The notes: generated by a model from the sequence alone, not told the origin. 64,000 nucleotides of DNA from Cladorhizidae sp. MBARI D1340-BT2 (GCA_028752905.1 JAQNBH010000009.1:43716509-43780508); one strand, 5' to 3'. Positions 30,656 through 41,521 are shown, counted from the stretch's first letter. Numbers and translations are program-made.

Positions 30656-31672
30656 CTATGTCCTTAGGAAATGATCTACCCCTCTGTGGACCACCGCCAC
30701 ACCTTGGCCACCAACCCGATCATGCTCAATAGGGGACCCCCCATCTTTACCCTTAGTTAGGTGCCCACCTGATCCATTAGCAGGTGTCTGTTCCCTGGGA
30801 TTGTTGTATGCCATCTTTCTGCTGGAGTGTTGTCTCTCCAGTTGTCTCTTGTGCATCTTGCTTCTTTCGTGAAAGGTTTCGATTCCAAAGTAGCTTCCAG
30901 CTCATCGATAATCTCCTGAGTATCTTTGTAAGTATTACTTCTCACTGCATGGCATATCTCTGGCGAGTAGTAAAGCGTCAACGTTCCTCAAAACATCTCC
31001 ATTGTGAAGTCCTTCTTGCTTTCCATCCGTGCTGCGAGTCTGTTGATGCTCTTCATAATTGGAGTGAGATGGTGTCTAGGCGACAGGTTGTCTGTTGGTA
31101 TGTTTCTCCAAATAGTTTTCCTGGCTCTGGTATCCGTACAACCCAGATGCTCCAGCAGCGAAGTCTTCAATGTTTGGTAAGGTACGCTCAGGTCCAGTTC
31201 CTGGAAAGCTTCCATCACTTTCCCGGAGACTTGCTTCCGTAATATATTGGTCCATTCTGTTACTGGAAGTCCTCTCTCAGTTAGGGTTTATTCAAAGTTT
31301 CTCAGGTAAGCTTCTGGGTCGATGAGTTCATCCATTTTGTGAAGTGCCTGCAGTGCTGTTCTCTTCAGTTGCTCAGCTTCCCTTGCAGAAGTACCAGTTT
31401 GCTGTGAGCTTGTAGAAGGCTGCATTTTTCTCTACCAATTTTGTTAGCAGGTCATTTCGCTGCTTTTCTTCCTTTGCATGCTCCATTGTTGTTCTCAACC
31501 TCTCCTCCCTTTTCTGGTTCATTGATTCCATCATAGTTGCCATAGCACCCTGTAGCAGTGCCATAGAGTCAGCAGTCGCTTCAGTGTTGAATGAACTAGT
31601 TGCTGTCGGTTGTGTCTTCTTGTCGCTGATCTTGTCGGACTTTGAACGTGTTTGGACGATGCTTGGATCCAT
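30656..31672 (-). pseudogene. Gmr1-type element: Gag
   Basis: Starts MDPSIVQTRSKSDKISDKKT, followed by a Lys/Glu-rich coiled-coil-like stretch (MNQKREERLRTTMEHAKEEK), then broken frames with VMEAFQELDLSVPYQTLKTS and ARMESKKDFTMEMF, ending near a CCHC knuckle CFECNETGHIKRYC (about 30610-30650). At least three frameshifts. The copy at 49270-50028 is better preserved. Confidence 0.75.
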
Positions 31673-31717
31673 GCTTCGGTTGGTAGTGATGGTTAGTGAT
31701 GGTGATTGTGTTCTGCA

Positions 31718-31729
31718 TTGCTGCCACCA
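31718..31729 (-). promoter_or_regulatory. Primer-binding site of Gmr1-type element (tRNA-like)
   Basis: Two bases inside the 5' LTR, element orientation TGGTGGCAGCAA. It starts TGG, the complement of a tRNA CCA end; the first ten bases would pair with the 3' end ...GCTGCCACCA found in some animal tRNA-Leu. Contrast with the self-complementary sites of the Ty3 elements. The same TTGCTGCCACCA occurs in direct orientation inside the LTR near 26736. Confidence 0.5.
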
Positions 31730-31731
31730 TG

Positions 31732-32047
31732 TGTTGAGGGTTAGTCCAGTCTAACTCTCAAGTGATGGTACCACCAGAGCTATGCTTATGTAAATAGCAC
31801 CCGTATCTTGCAATCAGAGAATTTAGATTATTAATGAAGACACAAAGTTGCAATTACAGGACAAGGCAAAGCTCCTGAACCTCGGTCAGTCAGGCTCTTA
31901 TACCCTGACTTCCCAGGAAACAGGATGTCACATATTCTTACATACACTCAGCAAAGTTCCATATACTATAACTAGGTAGGCCCACATAAGGCTATATAAT
32001 ATCTAAGTCTGTTTGGTGCGACATAACTTGGTAACGTTCCCTCAGTA
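31732..32047 (-). repeat. 5' LTR of Gmr1-type element copy 1, outer end missing
   Basis: Matches the 3' LTR until CCCTCAGTA at 32047. The remaining 50 or so bases are absent, and AACGTTCCCT is repeated at the break before LINE sequence starts at about 32057, a sign of microhomology repair or template switching. Confidence 0.8.
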
Positions 32048-32056
32048 AACGTTCCC

Positions 32057-32611
32057 TTGAGGTACTCCAGAGGATGCATGACACGAAGAAGAGAGAGCAC
32101 CAGGGATAGCAACACTCTGTGACCGGGCCGTAAGATAGGAAGTGAGCCAACAGAGGAGGTGAGAAGGAATATTAAGTGAGGACAGAGTATTTAAGAGTAG
32201 TCTATACGGCACAGAGTCAAAAGCTTTCTTGATGTCTAGAAAGATGCACAGACAGACTGTGGGCATCCAGGGAAGCAAACCTGGATTGAGTTATGTTAAG
32301 TATGCTATTTCAGTAGACAGACCTGGGAGAAATCCGAACTGAACGTTTGACAAATGTATGGTGTGTAAATAGTTAAATATGTGGCGTTCTAATACCTTGC
32401 TTATTAGGGATAATAAGGAGATTGGATGATAATCCTTGGGGAAAGACCAGGGTGGAGATGTTTTTGGGATAGTAACTACAAAGGAATGCTTCCAGTCAGT
32501 GGGCAGTACACCAGTAGAGAGGGAGGAATTAAAGATAAGAGAAAGAGGAATTAATATGGATGCAGCTGTGGATCTAAGCATTCTGGCAGAGATAGAATCA
32601 GGGCCAGTCAA
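32057..32611 (-). pseudogene. LINE RT fragment (duplication copy 1)
   Basis: Minus-strand frames give GPDSISARMLRSTAASILIP, PTDWKHSFVVTIPK, YHPISLLSLISKVLER (RT motifs 1-2), then CLCIFLDIKKAFDSVPYRLL and SSGVPQG. This is the N-half of a CR1/L2-like RT. It is cut at 32057 before the catalytic YADD motif, which the partner at 56508-57020 retains. Frameshifted and dead. Confidence 0.75.
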
Positions 32612-33175
32612 TTTTTCAGAGGGAATGCAAGTTAGAAGACTTATAATCTCGTCCGGTGAGCAGAGGAGCTCGGGTGGGCAAGGGAAGGTTGGAGGAGATG
32701 GTGTGTGATTACAGAGGGTTGGAGAAGACTTATTAAAACAGCTTGAGAAGAAGTGATTTAGAACCTCAACTTTAGACTGAGTGGAAGCACAAGTTTGATC
32801 TTGGTAAGTAAGGGATGGAATGCAAGATGTTTTTTAACCTAATTTCTTTATTGCAAAGAACTAGAGTGGGAGAAGATGATAGTTTTTGGAAGAAGAAGTG
32901 TTTTTCTGAACGGAGGAGTGAAAGAGTGTGGTTACAGCAACGGCGATAGGCTGCCCAGGCATCAGTGATTTGGCAGAGGAGTATAAGCTATTTCTAATTT
33001 TGGATTTGTTTGAGAATGGAGTAGGAGATCCAGGGAGGGGTACAGTGGGTTGTAGGATAAACTAGCTTAGAGGGAATAGTTTTGTGCATGATGCGAGTAA
33101 AGAGTTCTTTAAATATGACCCAAGAGGCTTCAGTGTCTAAGGGGGGGAGGATGGTATCCCAGGGAATGATATTAA

Positions 33176-33856
33176 TTAGGTCATTAGCTTGAGAGAAGTT
33201 TGCTCTGTCATATAACCAGACTCGATTAGGAGGTAAGGGAGATCGAGAATCAGAATGAGAGGGAGGCAGAAGAGGATGGACTTCTGGTCGGAGTTTGATA
33301 CAGGAGGAGAGACTTCACAGCAGGTGGGAGTAAGGGTGGAGGGTAGGTACACAAGATCAATGATAGAGGGGACACCAGTATGGGAGTAGTGAGTTGGATA
33401 GTGGATAATTTGATTGAGAGAAAAAAGGTCAGATATTGCGTGGATCTTACCGAGAAGCGGTGAAGGTAACAAAAAATTAACATTAAAGTCCCCAAGCAGA
33501 ATAAGTTCCTTTGTGTAAAGGAGTGGGATGGAGGGAAGAGCAGCAAGTGAGGCAAGTAAATGATCTAGATGGTCTGGTAATGAAGGTGGGCGATAAAATG
33601 TGGCAAAAAGGAAGGATGAATTTTGAAGTTTAATTGAGATAATAGTTCAAGCGTATATAGAGATGGAGGTGAGAGAGATGAATGAGGTGAGAAGGCTTGA
33701 CTTTACTATACCTCCACCAAGTCTATTTTGATCTAGTCTGAAAGTGCGGTAGTTAAACATAGCAATTTCAGAGTCAGAGACATGCCGTGTCCCAACTATA
33801 GAAAAGATAAGATAATGTTGTAAGTTCGTCAAATTTGGGAAGAAGACTGCGTGCAT
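33176..33856 (-). pseudogene. LINE apurinic-type endonuclease fragment (duplication copy 1)
   Basis: Minus strand, frames 33856-33647 and 33555-33176: VGTRHVSDSEIAMFNYRTFR, LGGGI-VKSSLL, a LLGDFNV-like phrase near 33480, then FSLNQIIHYPTHYSHTGVPS, IDLVYLP and CCEVSPP..NSDQK. The order RxRGGG, GDFN, DLV, SDH is that of exonuclease III-like endonucleases of non-LTR elements. Frameshifts and the changed GDFN context mark a pseudogene. A GT microsatellite at about 33880-33935 lies beyond it. Confidence 0.7.
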
Positions 33857-34145
33857 TAAGTCATTGTGTCCATGTGTCAGTGTGTGTGTGGTGTGTGTAT
33901 GTGTGCACGCACATGTGTGTGTTGTGTATGTGTGTGAAGGATGTGGGATTTGGAGGTTTGTGGATCTGGTTATCTAACAAATACTCTACTCGGATTTATT
34001 TGCTAACTAATCTAGGGATGGCATCACTGATATTTTCCTGGCTGTTGCCCAGCTATCTACTCGACTTATGCATGACAAGGTAATTGGTTTGCAATCATCT
34101 TTTTTACTATCCCCTTCCTTCAAGTTAACATATTCAACTAAATAA

Positions 34146-34256
34146 TCAATGAAGATTAGAGCATCTAGTCGAAACATCGAGAGTAAATTTCAAGTTGATT
34201 AATTGAGAAGGTCATTGTAATTTCGTTATGTCAACAACCATGAGTTCATTGAGAGA
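34146..34256 (+). ncRNA. Decayed hammerhead with Penelope-type tail (copy 1)
   Basis: TCAATGAAGATTAGA, loop GCA, TCTAGTCGAAAC, then ATCGAGAG and the tail CAAGTTGATTAATTGAGAAGG...TTATGTCAAC. Stem II pairs (ATTAGA with TCTAGT) and GAAAC is intact, but the first core reads TCAATGA instead of CTGATGA. Confidence 0.45.
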
Positions 34257-34503
34257 TATTTATTATTACATATTATTACAAATACAGTTGCAATCCTACC
34301 ATTTGGTTCAACACGGTTCACAGTAACCATAACGTCACATTATTTACCAAGAACTGCAAGTGCGAGGCAAGGTGTGCACTGTCTAACTCTTTGTACTGAA
34401 GATAAGATAAACATATCTTATTAAGCACGGTGATCACAGTCGGATATTAACAGATTGCACCGTTGTGGTAGCGGTTTGGCGCCGCCAACCAGCACAGCAG
34501 TTT

Positions 34504-34514
34504 GGTAAAGGGTC
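34504..34514 (-). promoter_or_regulatory. GACCCTTTACC motif outside the Ty3 elements
   Basis: Plus strand GGTAAAGGGTC, identical in the duplicate at 59342-59352. Same motif as in Ty3 LTRs A-D. Followed downstream by two to three direct repeats of GAGTACATTATTCTTCCCGGG. Confidence 0.35.
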
Positions 34515-34804
34515 CAGCTACGCAAATGTCAGTTTTGGGTTTGAAAGAGTGTGTTCAATGAGCTTCACGATATTTCTCCGCTTGAGTATATACATTATTC
34601 TTCCCGGGTTGTGTGAGTACATTATTCTTCCCGGGTTGTGTGAGTACATTATTCTTCCCAGGTTGTACTGGCTAGCTAGATTTTTATGCTCAACTTTTTC
34701 CTCCCCTAAAGTGAGAAAGGGAATTTTTTATTTGGCAATCCGCATGCCTGATGACGCACTGTATCACTATAATTATAAGGCACCATAGTATCTCCGTAAC
34801 TCAG

Positions 34805-35094
34805 GAGTGGATGTAACGTTGACTAAGATTCGGGATCCTAAGTCTGCTGAAATGAAGGTCGACTTGGAGAGTTCTCTAGATGTTGTGAGGTATCTCAAAG
34901 AAGTTTGTAGCAAGCAGGAACCAATCTCGGAAGGACATGGCTGCAAGGATCTGAGCAAACCATGGTTCCTTAAGAAGTTTCACAGAGAGTACTTTGTTCT
35001 AAATAACAGAATACTACTTTATTATAATCACAGGTTGAATTTTTTGAAAGATAAGAAAAGAGAAAACATGATAATTAATTCTATGTTGTTCTGA
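34805..35094 (+). pseudogene. PH-domain-like exon, copy 1, donor site lost
   Basis: Open from a splice acceptor (CGTAACTCAG at 34795-34804). The peptide includes KIRDPKSAEMKVDLESSLDV and, at the end, PWFLKKFHREYFVLNNRILLYY. The pattern W-x-K-K-F-x-x-x-Y/R-F-V-L-x-x-x-x-L-x-Y-Y is that of strands 1-3 of a pleckstrin-homology domain. The duplicate at 59606-59865 keeps the frame despite an in-frame 3-bp deletion and ends at a good donor (TTG|GTAAGA); here that donor is replaced and the frame runs to a stop at 35094. Probably a host-gene exon, now defective. Confidence 0.5.
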
Positions 35095-35234
35095 CTCCCT
35101 CATTTATGCTCTGGAGTAGATCTGTATTTCTGTAGCTGTGTAGAGGTATACACAATTCCTAATAAAATATTGTTGTTATCCTAAGTAAAATATTATTACT
35201 ACATAATTCAATTTTGTTTATGTGTAATGGCAAG

Positions 35235-35341
35235 GCGATTACCCTTGACAATCTTTACCTGAGCAAACCAGAACATCCTTTTGTTCCTGACACTGGATTC
35301 TCCTTCTACCTCCATACTCCTCACACTCTCAACAATAGACA
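35235..35341 (+). pseudogene. PH-domain-like second exon, copy 1
   Basis: 107 bp between GGCAAG acceptor and ACA|GTAAGT donor; reads AITLDNLYLSKPEHPFVPDT then GFSFYLHTPHTLNNR. It fits strands 4-6 of a PH domain ('I.LDN.......FSF.L.TP'). The phase joins to the first exon as spliced in copy 2. The duplicate 60037-60143 is nearly identical. Further exons of the gene were not found. Confidence 0.5.
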
Positions 35342-36014
35342 GTAAGTAGCAACATTAACATGGCTTTTTGTGGACTAGAATGGTCATTGATAAAGATAGA
35401 TATGGATAGTAGCCAGGTGCATCAAAGATGCGTATACCAATTAATATCGTGCATTTTTGTCGATTTAACGGTAGAGATACTGAGGGAAAGTCCATTCTCT
35501 TCTATCCTTGCTGTGTGTCCCTGTCCTAACCATTGAATATTGCTGTTGGTGGGTCCCTATATAGGCCCAGCTTCACAATATCAATAGATGATTGCATTTT
35601 GGGGGAAGCATTATCCATGTTGATCCATGGATTATTGATGTGGGAGAGGGCATTATAAATGTACAGGTTGCTGTAATGAGAGTTATGCTATGTGTTAAGT
35701 CAAGGAACTATCACACAGATGCCTAGTATACTACAGGAAGTAGGTAATAATATCCCACAGAATCCAGTATACTGCCAAAATTTGTAGTTTTCCTATTGCC
35801 TTTGAGAAAGGCTCTCCTAGAATGAGCGAGGGTTGAGTACATCTTTTGTTGGTACAGAGATCTAAGCTTATTGCCATCAAGCAGCAGCAAGATAGCCAAT
35901 TTTGCTGTATGTCTAGGGAGAAGCAAAGTGGGACCCCATGTGATCACTGACATGGGATCGACAATTGGCAAGGGATTTTTTCCCTCCATCCCAAACGAAA
36001 ATGGTGACAGCATT

Positions 36015-36211
36015 GGTTAACATCAAAGCTGTGGCGCCTGCGATGTTGAGAGGGTTAACATCAAAGCTGTGGTGCCTGCGATGGTGAGAGAGTTTAACAT
36101 CAAAGCTGTGGTGCCTGTGATGGTGAGAGGGTTAACATCAAAGCTGTGGTGCCTGTGATGGTGAGAGGGTTAACATCAAAGCTGTGGTGCCTGTGATGGT
36201 GAGAGGGTTAA
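36015..36211. repeat. 38-39-bp tandem array resembling a piggyBac-type end
   Basis: Five units of GGTTAACATCAAAGCTGTGG followed by (C/T)GCCTG(C/T)GATG(T/G)TGAGAG. The unit holds TTAA, AAAGCTGTGGCGCC and TGAGAGGGTTAA, all of which also occur at the left end of the piggyBac-type element at 51148 (reverse-complemented). Copy 2 at 60852-60975 has about three units. Confidence 0.85.
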
Positions 36212-36320
36212 TGTCACACACAAAAAAAACCTGCTAAAGAGATCTAAAGTTCTCACAATGAACCTCAACCTCAGACAGGGCCACTTGATTTCTGGGAACT
36301 ACTTATCAAGTTTTGACTAT

Positions 36321-36403
36321 GTACACAGGTAGCATGCAATAGCATCAAGTACACAGGTAGCGTGTAATAGCATCAAGTACACAGATAGCTTGCAATAGCA
36401 TGA
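36321..36403. repeat. 28-bp minisatellite, three units
   Basis: GTACACAGGTAGCRTGYAAT + AGCATCAA repeated three times. The duplicate at 61083-61535 has expanded to more than fifteen units. Confidence 0.8.
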
Positions 36404-37440
36404 GCTATATATAGCTCCTTTTAAAATAAGTGGTTAAGTTTATATTGTGTTTACCTAACTTTCTGTAATCGTCATATATACTTACCCTAAATATGCAATT
36501 ATGATTTGTATCATTGTGAAAAAGCAATCATTCTAATAGCTACATTTAGAGTACACCAATATGCTATATATTAGACACTGCAAACATTTAAGGTTTAAAA
36601 TGTGAAAGAGCAAATAGCCTCATTTACAGTCCATCAATTTGCAATTAGGACATTTAACGATGTGTTGGTAGAGACGATGGGAAGGATATTGTGGCAAGTA
36701 TCGACCTGTCGTTCATCCATCAGTCTTCTAGGAGTGACATATTATTGTGCTTAGCTCACAATTTAAAATGGCGGGTGGCACCTCCCCCCCTCCACCCCCA
36801 AAAGCAAAGCCTGTATCTTGGCTAAGACTTATCTTGGCAGCTTCTTAGCTGCCCAAATGGTTGTCTTGTATGCTATTACCTCCAAAAAGATTCTTGGAGT
36901 GCCTTGAAACCTTCACTAAGGTAGTAAATAAGTACACATGAAAACTGTAGAAAGTGTGAAAACACTCTTGAAGGGTCATCTTTGTGTCACTATTTTTTTA
37001 ACCACACATAACTTGAATACAATAGTCTATTCATATGCCAGAAAGCTCTAAATGGTCCAATGCACATCCATGATTCATCGGTTACTTGATTGTAGGGGGA
37101 AGGTGTAGGTAGCGGTGGTTGTCGACGATGTAGCCCAATTAGAATTGGGTAAAAACATCATTCAAATGACCCAAGTTAAGCTGTGTTGTGCAGCTGAATC
37201 TGAAGTGACTGATGAGTTGATTTACTGGTGAATATAATCTTCTTCAAACAAAAGGTTAAAACAAAGCAAGCAAGTATACAACAGTATATATGCATGCACA
37301 TGGGCAATGAACATGGCTTCTGCTGTGTGTGGTTAGTTCTGGAGTCCTCCTGTGCCACTCTTGCCAGGTCCTTGAAGGAGGAGGCTGTAGCTGATAATTA
37401 TAGCATTCAGATGAGTCGTGTGCATTTCATGTAAGACATG

Positions 37441-37615
37441 TTGCTGCTGGCGACTATAAATGAGTTCATTGTTTCTCCTTTTCATTTGCCCCGATGAAGA
37501 CCGAAGCACTCGGTTGAAGCATCAGGGTGGAAAACAAGACGAACGAGAAGCATAAATATTTCAGTACATATTTTATGAAGTCGGCTAAAAATGAAGGTAT
37601 GGATATGCTGACATG
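37441..37615 (+). mobile_element. 175-bp insertion carrying a hammerhead-like core
   Basis: Absent from duplication copy 2 at the matching place (GACATGTGCAAGTG). Flanked here by ACATG at 37436-37440 and 37611-37615. Inside, 37491-37520 reads CCGATGA, AGACCGA, loop AGCAC, TCGGTT, GAAGC: hammerhead order with one change in each core segment and a perfect 5-bp stem II. Probably a short retroelement or Penelope-type terminal piece, inserted after the duplication. Confidence 0.55.
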
Positions 37616-38187
37616 TACAAGTGCACAACTAGTTAGTTGAAGTGTGAAGTGAAAAGCAATAATGAATAAATAAATATTAAAAATAAAATAGCAATATTGG
37701 ATTCACTGCTTTAAAAAGGGGAGTGTCCCCACGTATACCATGTCCAGTTAGATGACCCAGCAGAGACCACCAAAAGAGGGTGGTACCCAAACCAGCAGTA
37801 CCACGTATTCTCTTGTGGTCAGATTTAAAGACCCAACATTGGTGATTATGAAAATGCATGATGACATTGCTGGAAGTTGGGGCGGTTGCAGAAAATCCAT
37901 TTTTTGTTCTCCCACCTCCTATATAGCATATTCCAAAGATGATGGTGACCATTTTGGCTTGAAATACAGGTGGTTTGGGGACTAGTTTAGAAGATAAAAT
38001 TATTGGAGAAAATGAAATAAACCAGTTACTCCTTTCTGAGGTTAAAAAAAGGCTCGAAATTTTAATATTTACCTCAATTAAATGACCAATTAAATGATCG
38101 TAAGTATACTTTGTACCATGTATAACCTCTTCAAGATCATTTTTATGAATTCCATGAGCCAACTTAGCTAGCAACATTTTTTTTTGT

Positions 38188-41100
38188 CTAGTCTACATCA
38201 GAGTCAGAAGTATCATTGTAAAAGACAGAGAGAGTAAGAGGATTAACATACATCCCATCCTCTCCATCCACCGAGGCTTCGCAGATGCATGCTGCTGTGA
38301 ATGGTTGGCCATTCTCCAAGCAAGAACACTCGTCTGCACAAGCATCTGGCCAACAGTTACACACAAGCTTGTTCAGCAACTCTGGAGCACCTGGCGTCTG
38401 ACTCATCATTTGAGGCTGGAGACCTGTGCAATCTGGATGGTGTTCGAAGCCATATAATGTTGCATCAGGAAGGATTGCAGATGGCTTGTCTCCATATAAG
38501 CAGCTGATAAGCAGAGCGAAGGAGGCACAGACTGAAAGCGTCTTCAGTTGGTGGTAGTTTCTTACCCTGGATGTCTCCCTTTCCAGCCTTCTGACACCTA
38601 TCCCAGGGTAAGTTCAATGCTGTCTGTAGTCAGCATTGAACTTACCCTGGGATAGCTTGGCTACAAACTCTCCCTGTTCAAATGCTGCCTCCACCTCGGC
38701 TGGTAGCCTGCTCATCATCAGTAGTGAGACTGGGAGGTAACGAGAGTAGTTTGTGCGATTAGTTGCAAACAAGAGAGGTAGAAACTCAGCCTTTATTCCT
38801 TGATTCTCATGCCAGAGCCCATTTCTGGTTGTACTCAGGAACATCTTAAGTGGGGTCTTCACTTTCACCAAAAAATCATCCCAAAACTGGAAAGTTGGGG
38901 AGGAAGATCTTCCATGCTCCCGAAAGAGCTTGATGAGTTCGCCGAGCCTGCCTGTGATGACTTCTGTGAGCTATGTTACAACTTCTGACATCGGGAGTCT
39001 TCTGAAATGTCTGAGAACACTTCACTGACTTCATCTGGGATCAGGTTTGAACTGAAGCAGAAATCGTTTGTTCAATGCCTCATTCACCAGTTGAAGTAGT
39101 GCTCTGTCGAAATCTTTCCCAGATAACATCTGCTCTATGCTGCCAGGAGCATATACCCCAGATTCAGAAAGTAGCTGCTTCAGGCCTGCATCTCCATAGA
39201 GGCACCCAACAGCTGAGAAGACTGACATCAGTAAGTGCATTCCTCCTTCACATGGGGTATGATGCCATCCAAGTCATCAGTCTGAGCCCATGCAATTTCA
39301 TAGGCCTTGGTCAATAATCCCATGTCAAAGAAGATGGGGATGTGCTGCTGCCTCAGTGAATTAACTGCTCTCTTCAGGGTTGTGTACACAGTACTTGGGT
39401 CCGTTGGTTTGGCCATTAATATTGGATTGAAAGCCACAGTTGAGAGAGAAGTCGAGATATCTGACACCATAGTTGCATGGAATGGGCCCCATGGAGGAAC
39501 ATTCATGGTACTTTGTTCATGAAATTTGTGGTGGAAGAGGCCACTCCTTGCATAGGCTAGTTCAACTGCCTTTGCTTTTGCAACACCAGGTGAATTATTC
39601 TGCAGTTTAATGTCCTAGAGGACACTGGAGGTTCAAATTTGGGTTCTGGTCTTTTTGAAGGTTTTATGTACGGAAGAACTGTTGACAGGTCACCTCCTGA
39701 AACAAGAAACAACCAGAATGAATTACTTCAGTGATTTACATACTCATTGTATTGCAATTTGATTAGGCTATACTCGCAATGCATTTTAAAGGTTGACTTG
39801 TAATTTTTATTAAGTATGTCTACATACCTGTGACATTAGTGTGCTGTCAAAGGTGCGACCTGGGGCATGCTGGATGCGAGGGGACTCTGTGTGATACCGG
39901 TCAGCATTGCACTGGACAAGGATGCTCGTCATAGCATGTGTTGTTCGTTTTCCATCTGTGGTCCGTTCGTTATGGTCCCAGTTGTCAGCTACTGCAACAA
40001 TAAGCTTTTCACCTCTTTCCATTGGAGTGATTTCAGGAGGGATGTATGCTCCAGATGCAGTTGGAATTTGTTGATTGCAGACATGGCATGCTGCAGATGT
40101 TTGAAACTGACGAATTTCTGTGTAGGACACACTGTAACCTAAATGGTACATTTCATCCACTAGTTTTCTAGAGCTGTAGTCATGGTGTAGGCGAGCAGCT
40201 AGACCCAGATGTTTAGGTGAGGCTACAGATGTTGCCAGGGTAACAATGTCACAGGCTATGTTCAGGCACTTGGCATTTGTTGGCTCAGCATCAGCTATAT
40301 CAGCGGCCTCAGTATATAGCTTTTCATCGGTGAGCCATCCCAGAGCTCTGTAGAGGAGGGGATCCACAAACTCCTGTTGGGCTTCAGTGGACATCTCTGC
40401 AGAAGAGTAGTACTCGTCTTCTAACTTGTACACTTGGGAGAATCCTTTTCTCAGGATTCCCACAGCCTGGTGGACAATGCTTTCACCTGACAATAAAGAA
40501 AGATGTCAGGTGTGTCTTCAAACTTGCCTCCTCTTCTTCTGCTACTTCCCTCAATACATGTGACAACAAATATGCCTTTTGCAAGGCATCTCCAACTGTT
40601 GTCTTCAAAGAACACACAAGATCAGACTTGCCAAGTTGGGGGATGAATGCAACATCTGGCCACTCTTTAACAAGTTGTCTTAGGACTCTGGATGGTCCAC
40701 TTCCTCATCAACAAGGATCTCCAGGATGCGCTTTCTCAGTGTGATCAGGAAGAATACTTGGCTGTACTCAAGGATTGGTGATGCAAACTCACTCATCAGT
40801 CTTCTCACTGAGGTTTTGTGCGCAGCCAATTGTTGCTTTCTGTTGTGAGTTGCAGTCAGAGAGTGTTCACTGTAGCAGGACTTTTGCCTATCAGAGAGTG
40901 TTCACTGTAGCAGGACTTTTGCCTATGGTAACGAGCCTCAATGGTAACCAAATCGCCACTGGGTACACCTTGAAGTCTGTTTATCATGTCGTCATCCTGC
41001 CGATCTTTTGCAGCTTGAAGGACTCTGGTGTAAATGTTGGTCACAGATGACGCTACCATGGACCATGATGATCGGTGCTTTGAATTACAAAGATCACCAC

Positions 41101-41521
41101 AGATGAAACAGCGGAACCTCCAGTCAAAGTTCACAACTGAAGCCTTCGATCTTGTGAAGCAGTTGACAGACTCACAACCTGCACTACTACCACTGCCACC
41201 ACCAACCATAACCAAATCAGGGATAACAACTGCTTCTATAGCTCTTCTGATGTGTATTTGGCTTACATATGTTGATCTGCAATCTCTATGATATCTGAAT
41301 GCTATTTTTCCAGAAATTATATCAGATTATTGGGCCAAAAGTTTCAGACCAACCGAGTCATTCCTTTTCTCTGCATGCTGAGAATAAAGACTGTAGCTTG
41401 GTCAGAACTGGAGTGACTGCTGTGTTCTTTGCTGAAAATGGTTTTGCGCAAATACAGGGTTAATGGGATCCTCCTCCCTAGCTTTCTTGGCAACAGGAGC
41501 TGTGTCGAATTCTACATCCAT
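38188..41521 (-). pseudogene. Broken gene for a zinc-binding multicopy-type protein
   Basis: Minus strand. A start ATG at 41521 gives MDVEFDTAPVAKKAREEDPI. 41215-40856 has CFICGDLCNSK...YTRVLQAAKDRQDDDM...LVTIEARYHRQKSCYSEH, a Cys/His zinc-binding module seen at the start of a large uncharacterised family in aquatic invertebrates. Exon 40490-39833 (acceptor TTTATTGTCAG, donor CAG|GTATGT) and a following exon (acceptor TTGTTTCAG near 39700) carry the middle. 38409-38188 ends with a Cys-rich CNCWPDACADECSCLENGQP stretch, CXC-like. Breaks: a 35-bp tandem duplication at about 40857-40926, a frameshift near 39610, others between 39030 and 38871. Function unknown; it may be a host gene or a transposon protein. 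Confidence 0.55.

Larger units (their letters stand above)
26696..32047 (-). mobile_element. Gmr1-type LTR retrotransposon, copy 1 (integrase before RT)
   Basis: Minus strand. LTRs at 26696-27067 (3', 372 bp, TGTTGAGGG...CCCTCAACA) and 31732-32047 (5', lacking its outer 50 or so bases). Along the element the domains run Gag, zinc knuckle, protease, integrase, RT, RNase H. Integrase upstream of RT is the Ty1/copia-like order that, among Ty3-like elements, characterises the Gmr1 clade. Frameshifts and a damaged RT active site show that it is dead. It lies in the hAT intron. Confidence 0.85.
32057..37752. other. Segmental duplication, copy 1
   Basis: The block matches 56868-62988 in the same orientation and order: LINE fragment, GT-rich microsatellite, Penelope-type tail, PH-like exons, piggyBac-end-derived array, 28-bp minisatellite, and the non-coding tail up to CCAGTTAGATGACCC. 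Differences are substitutions, small indels and repeat-number changes, plus a 175-bp insertion here at 37441-37615. The left edge abuts the broken Gmr1 LTR; the right edge abuts the gene remnant at 38188-41521. Confidence 0.8.
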
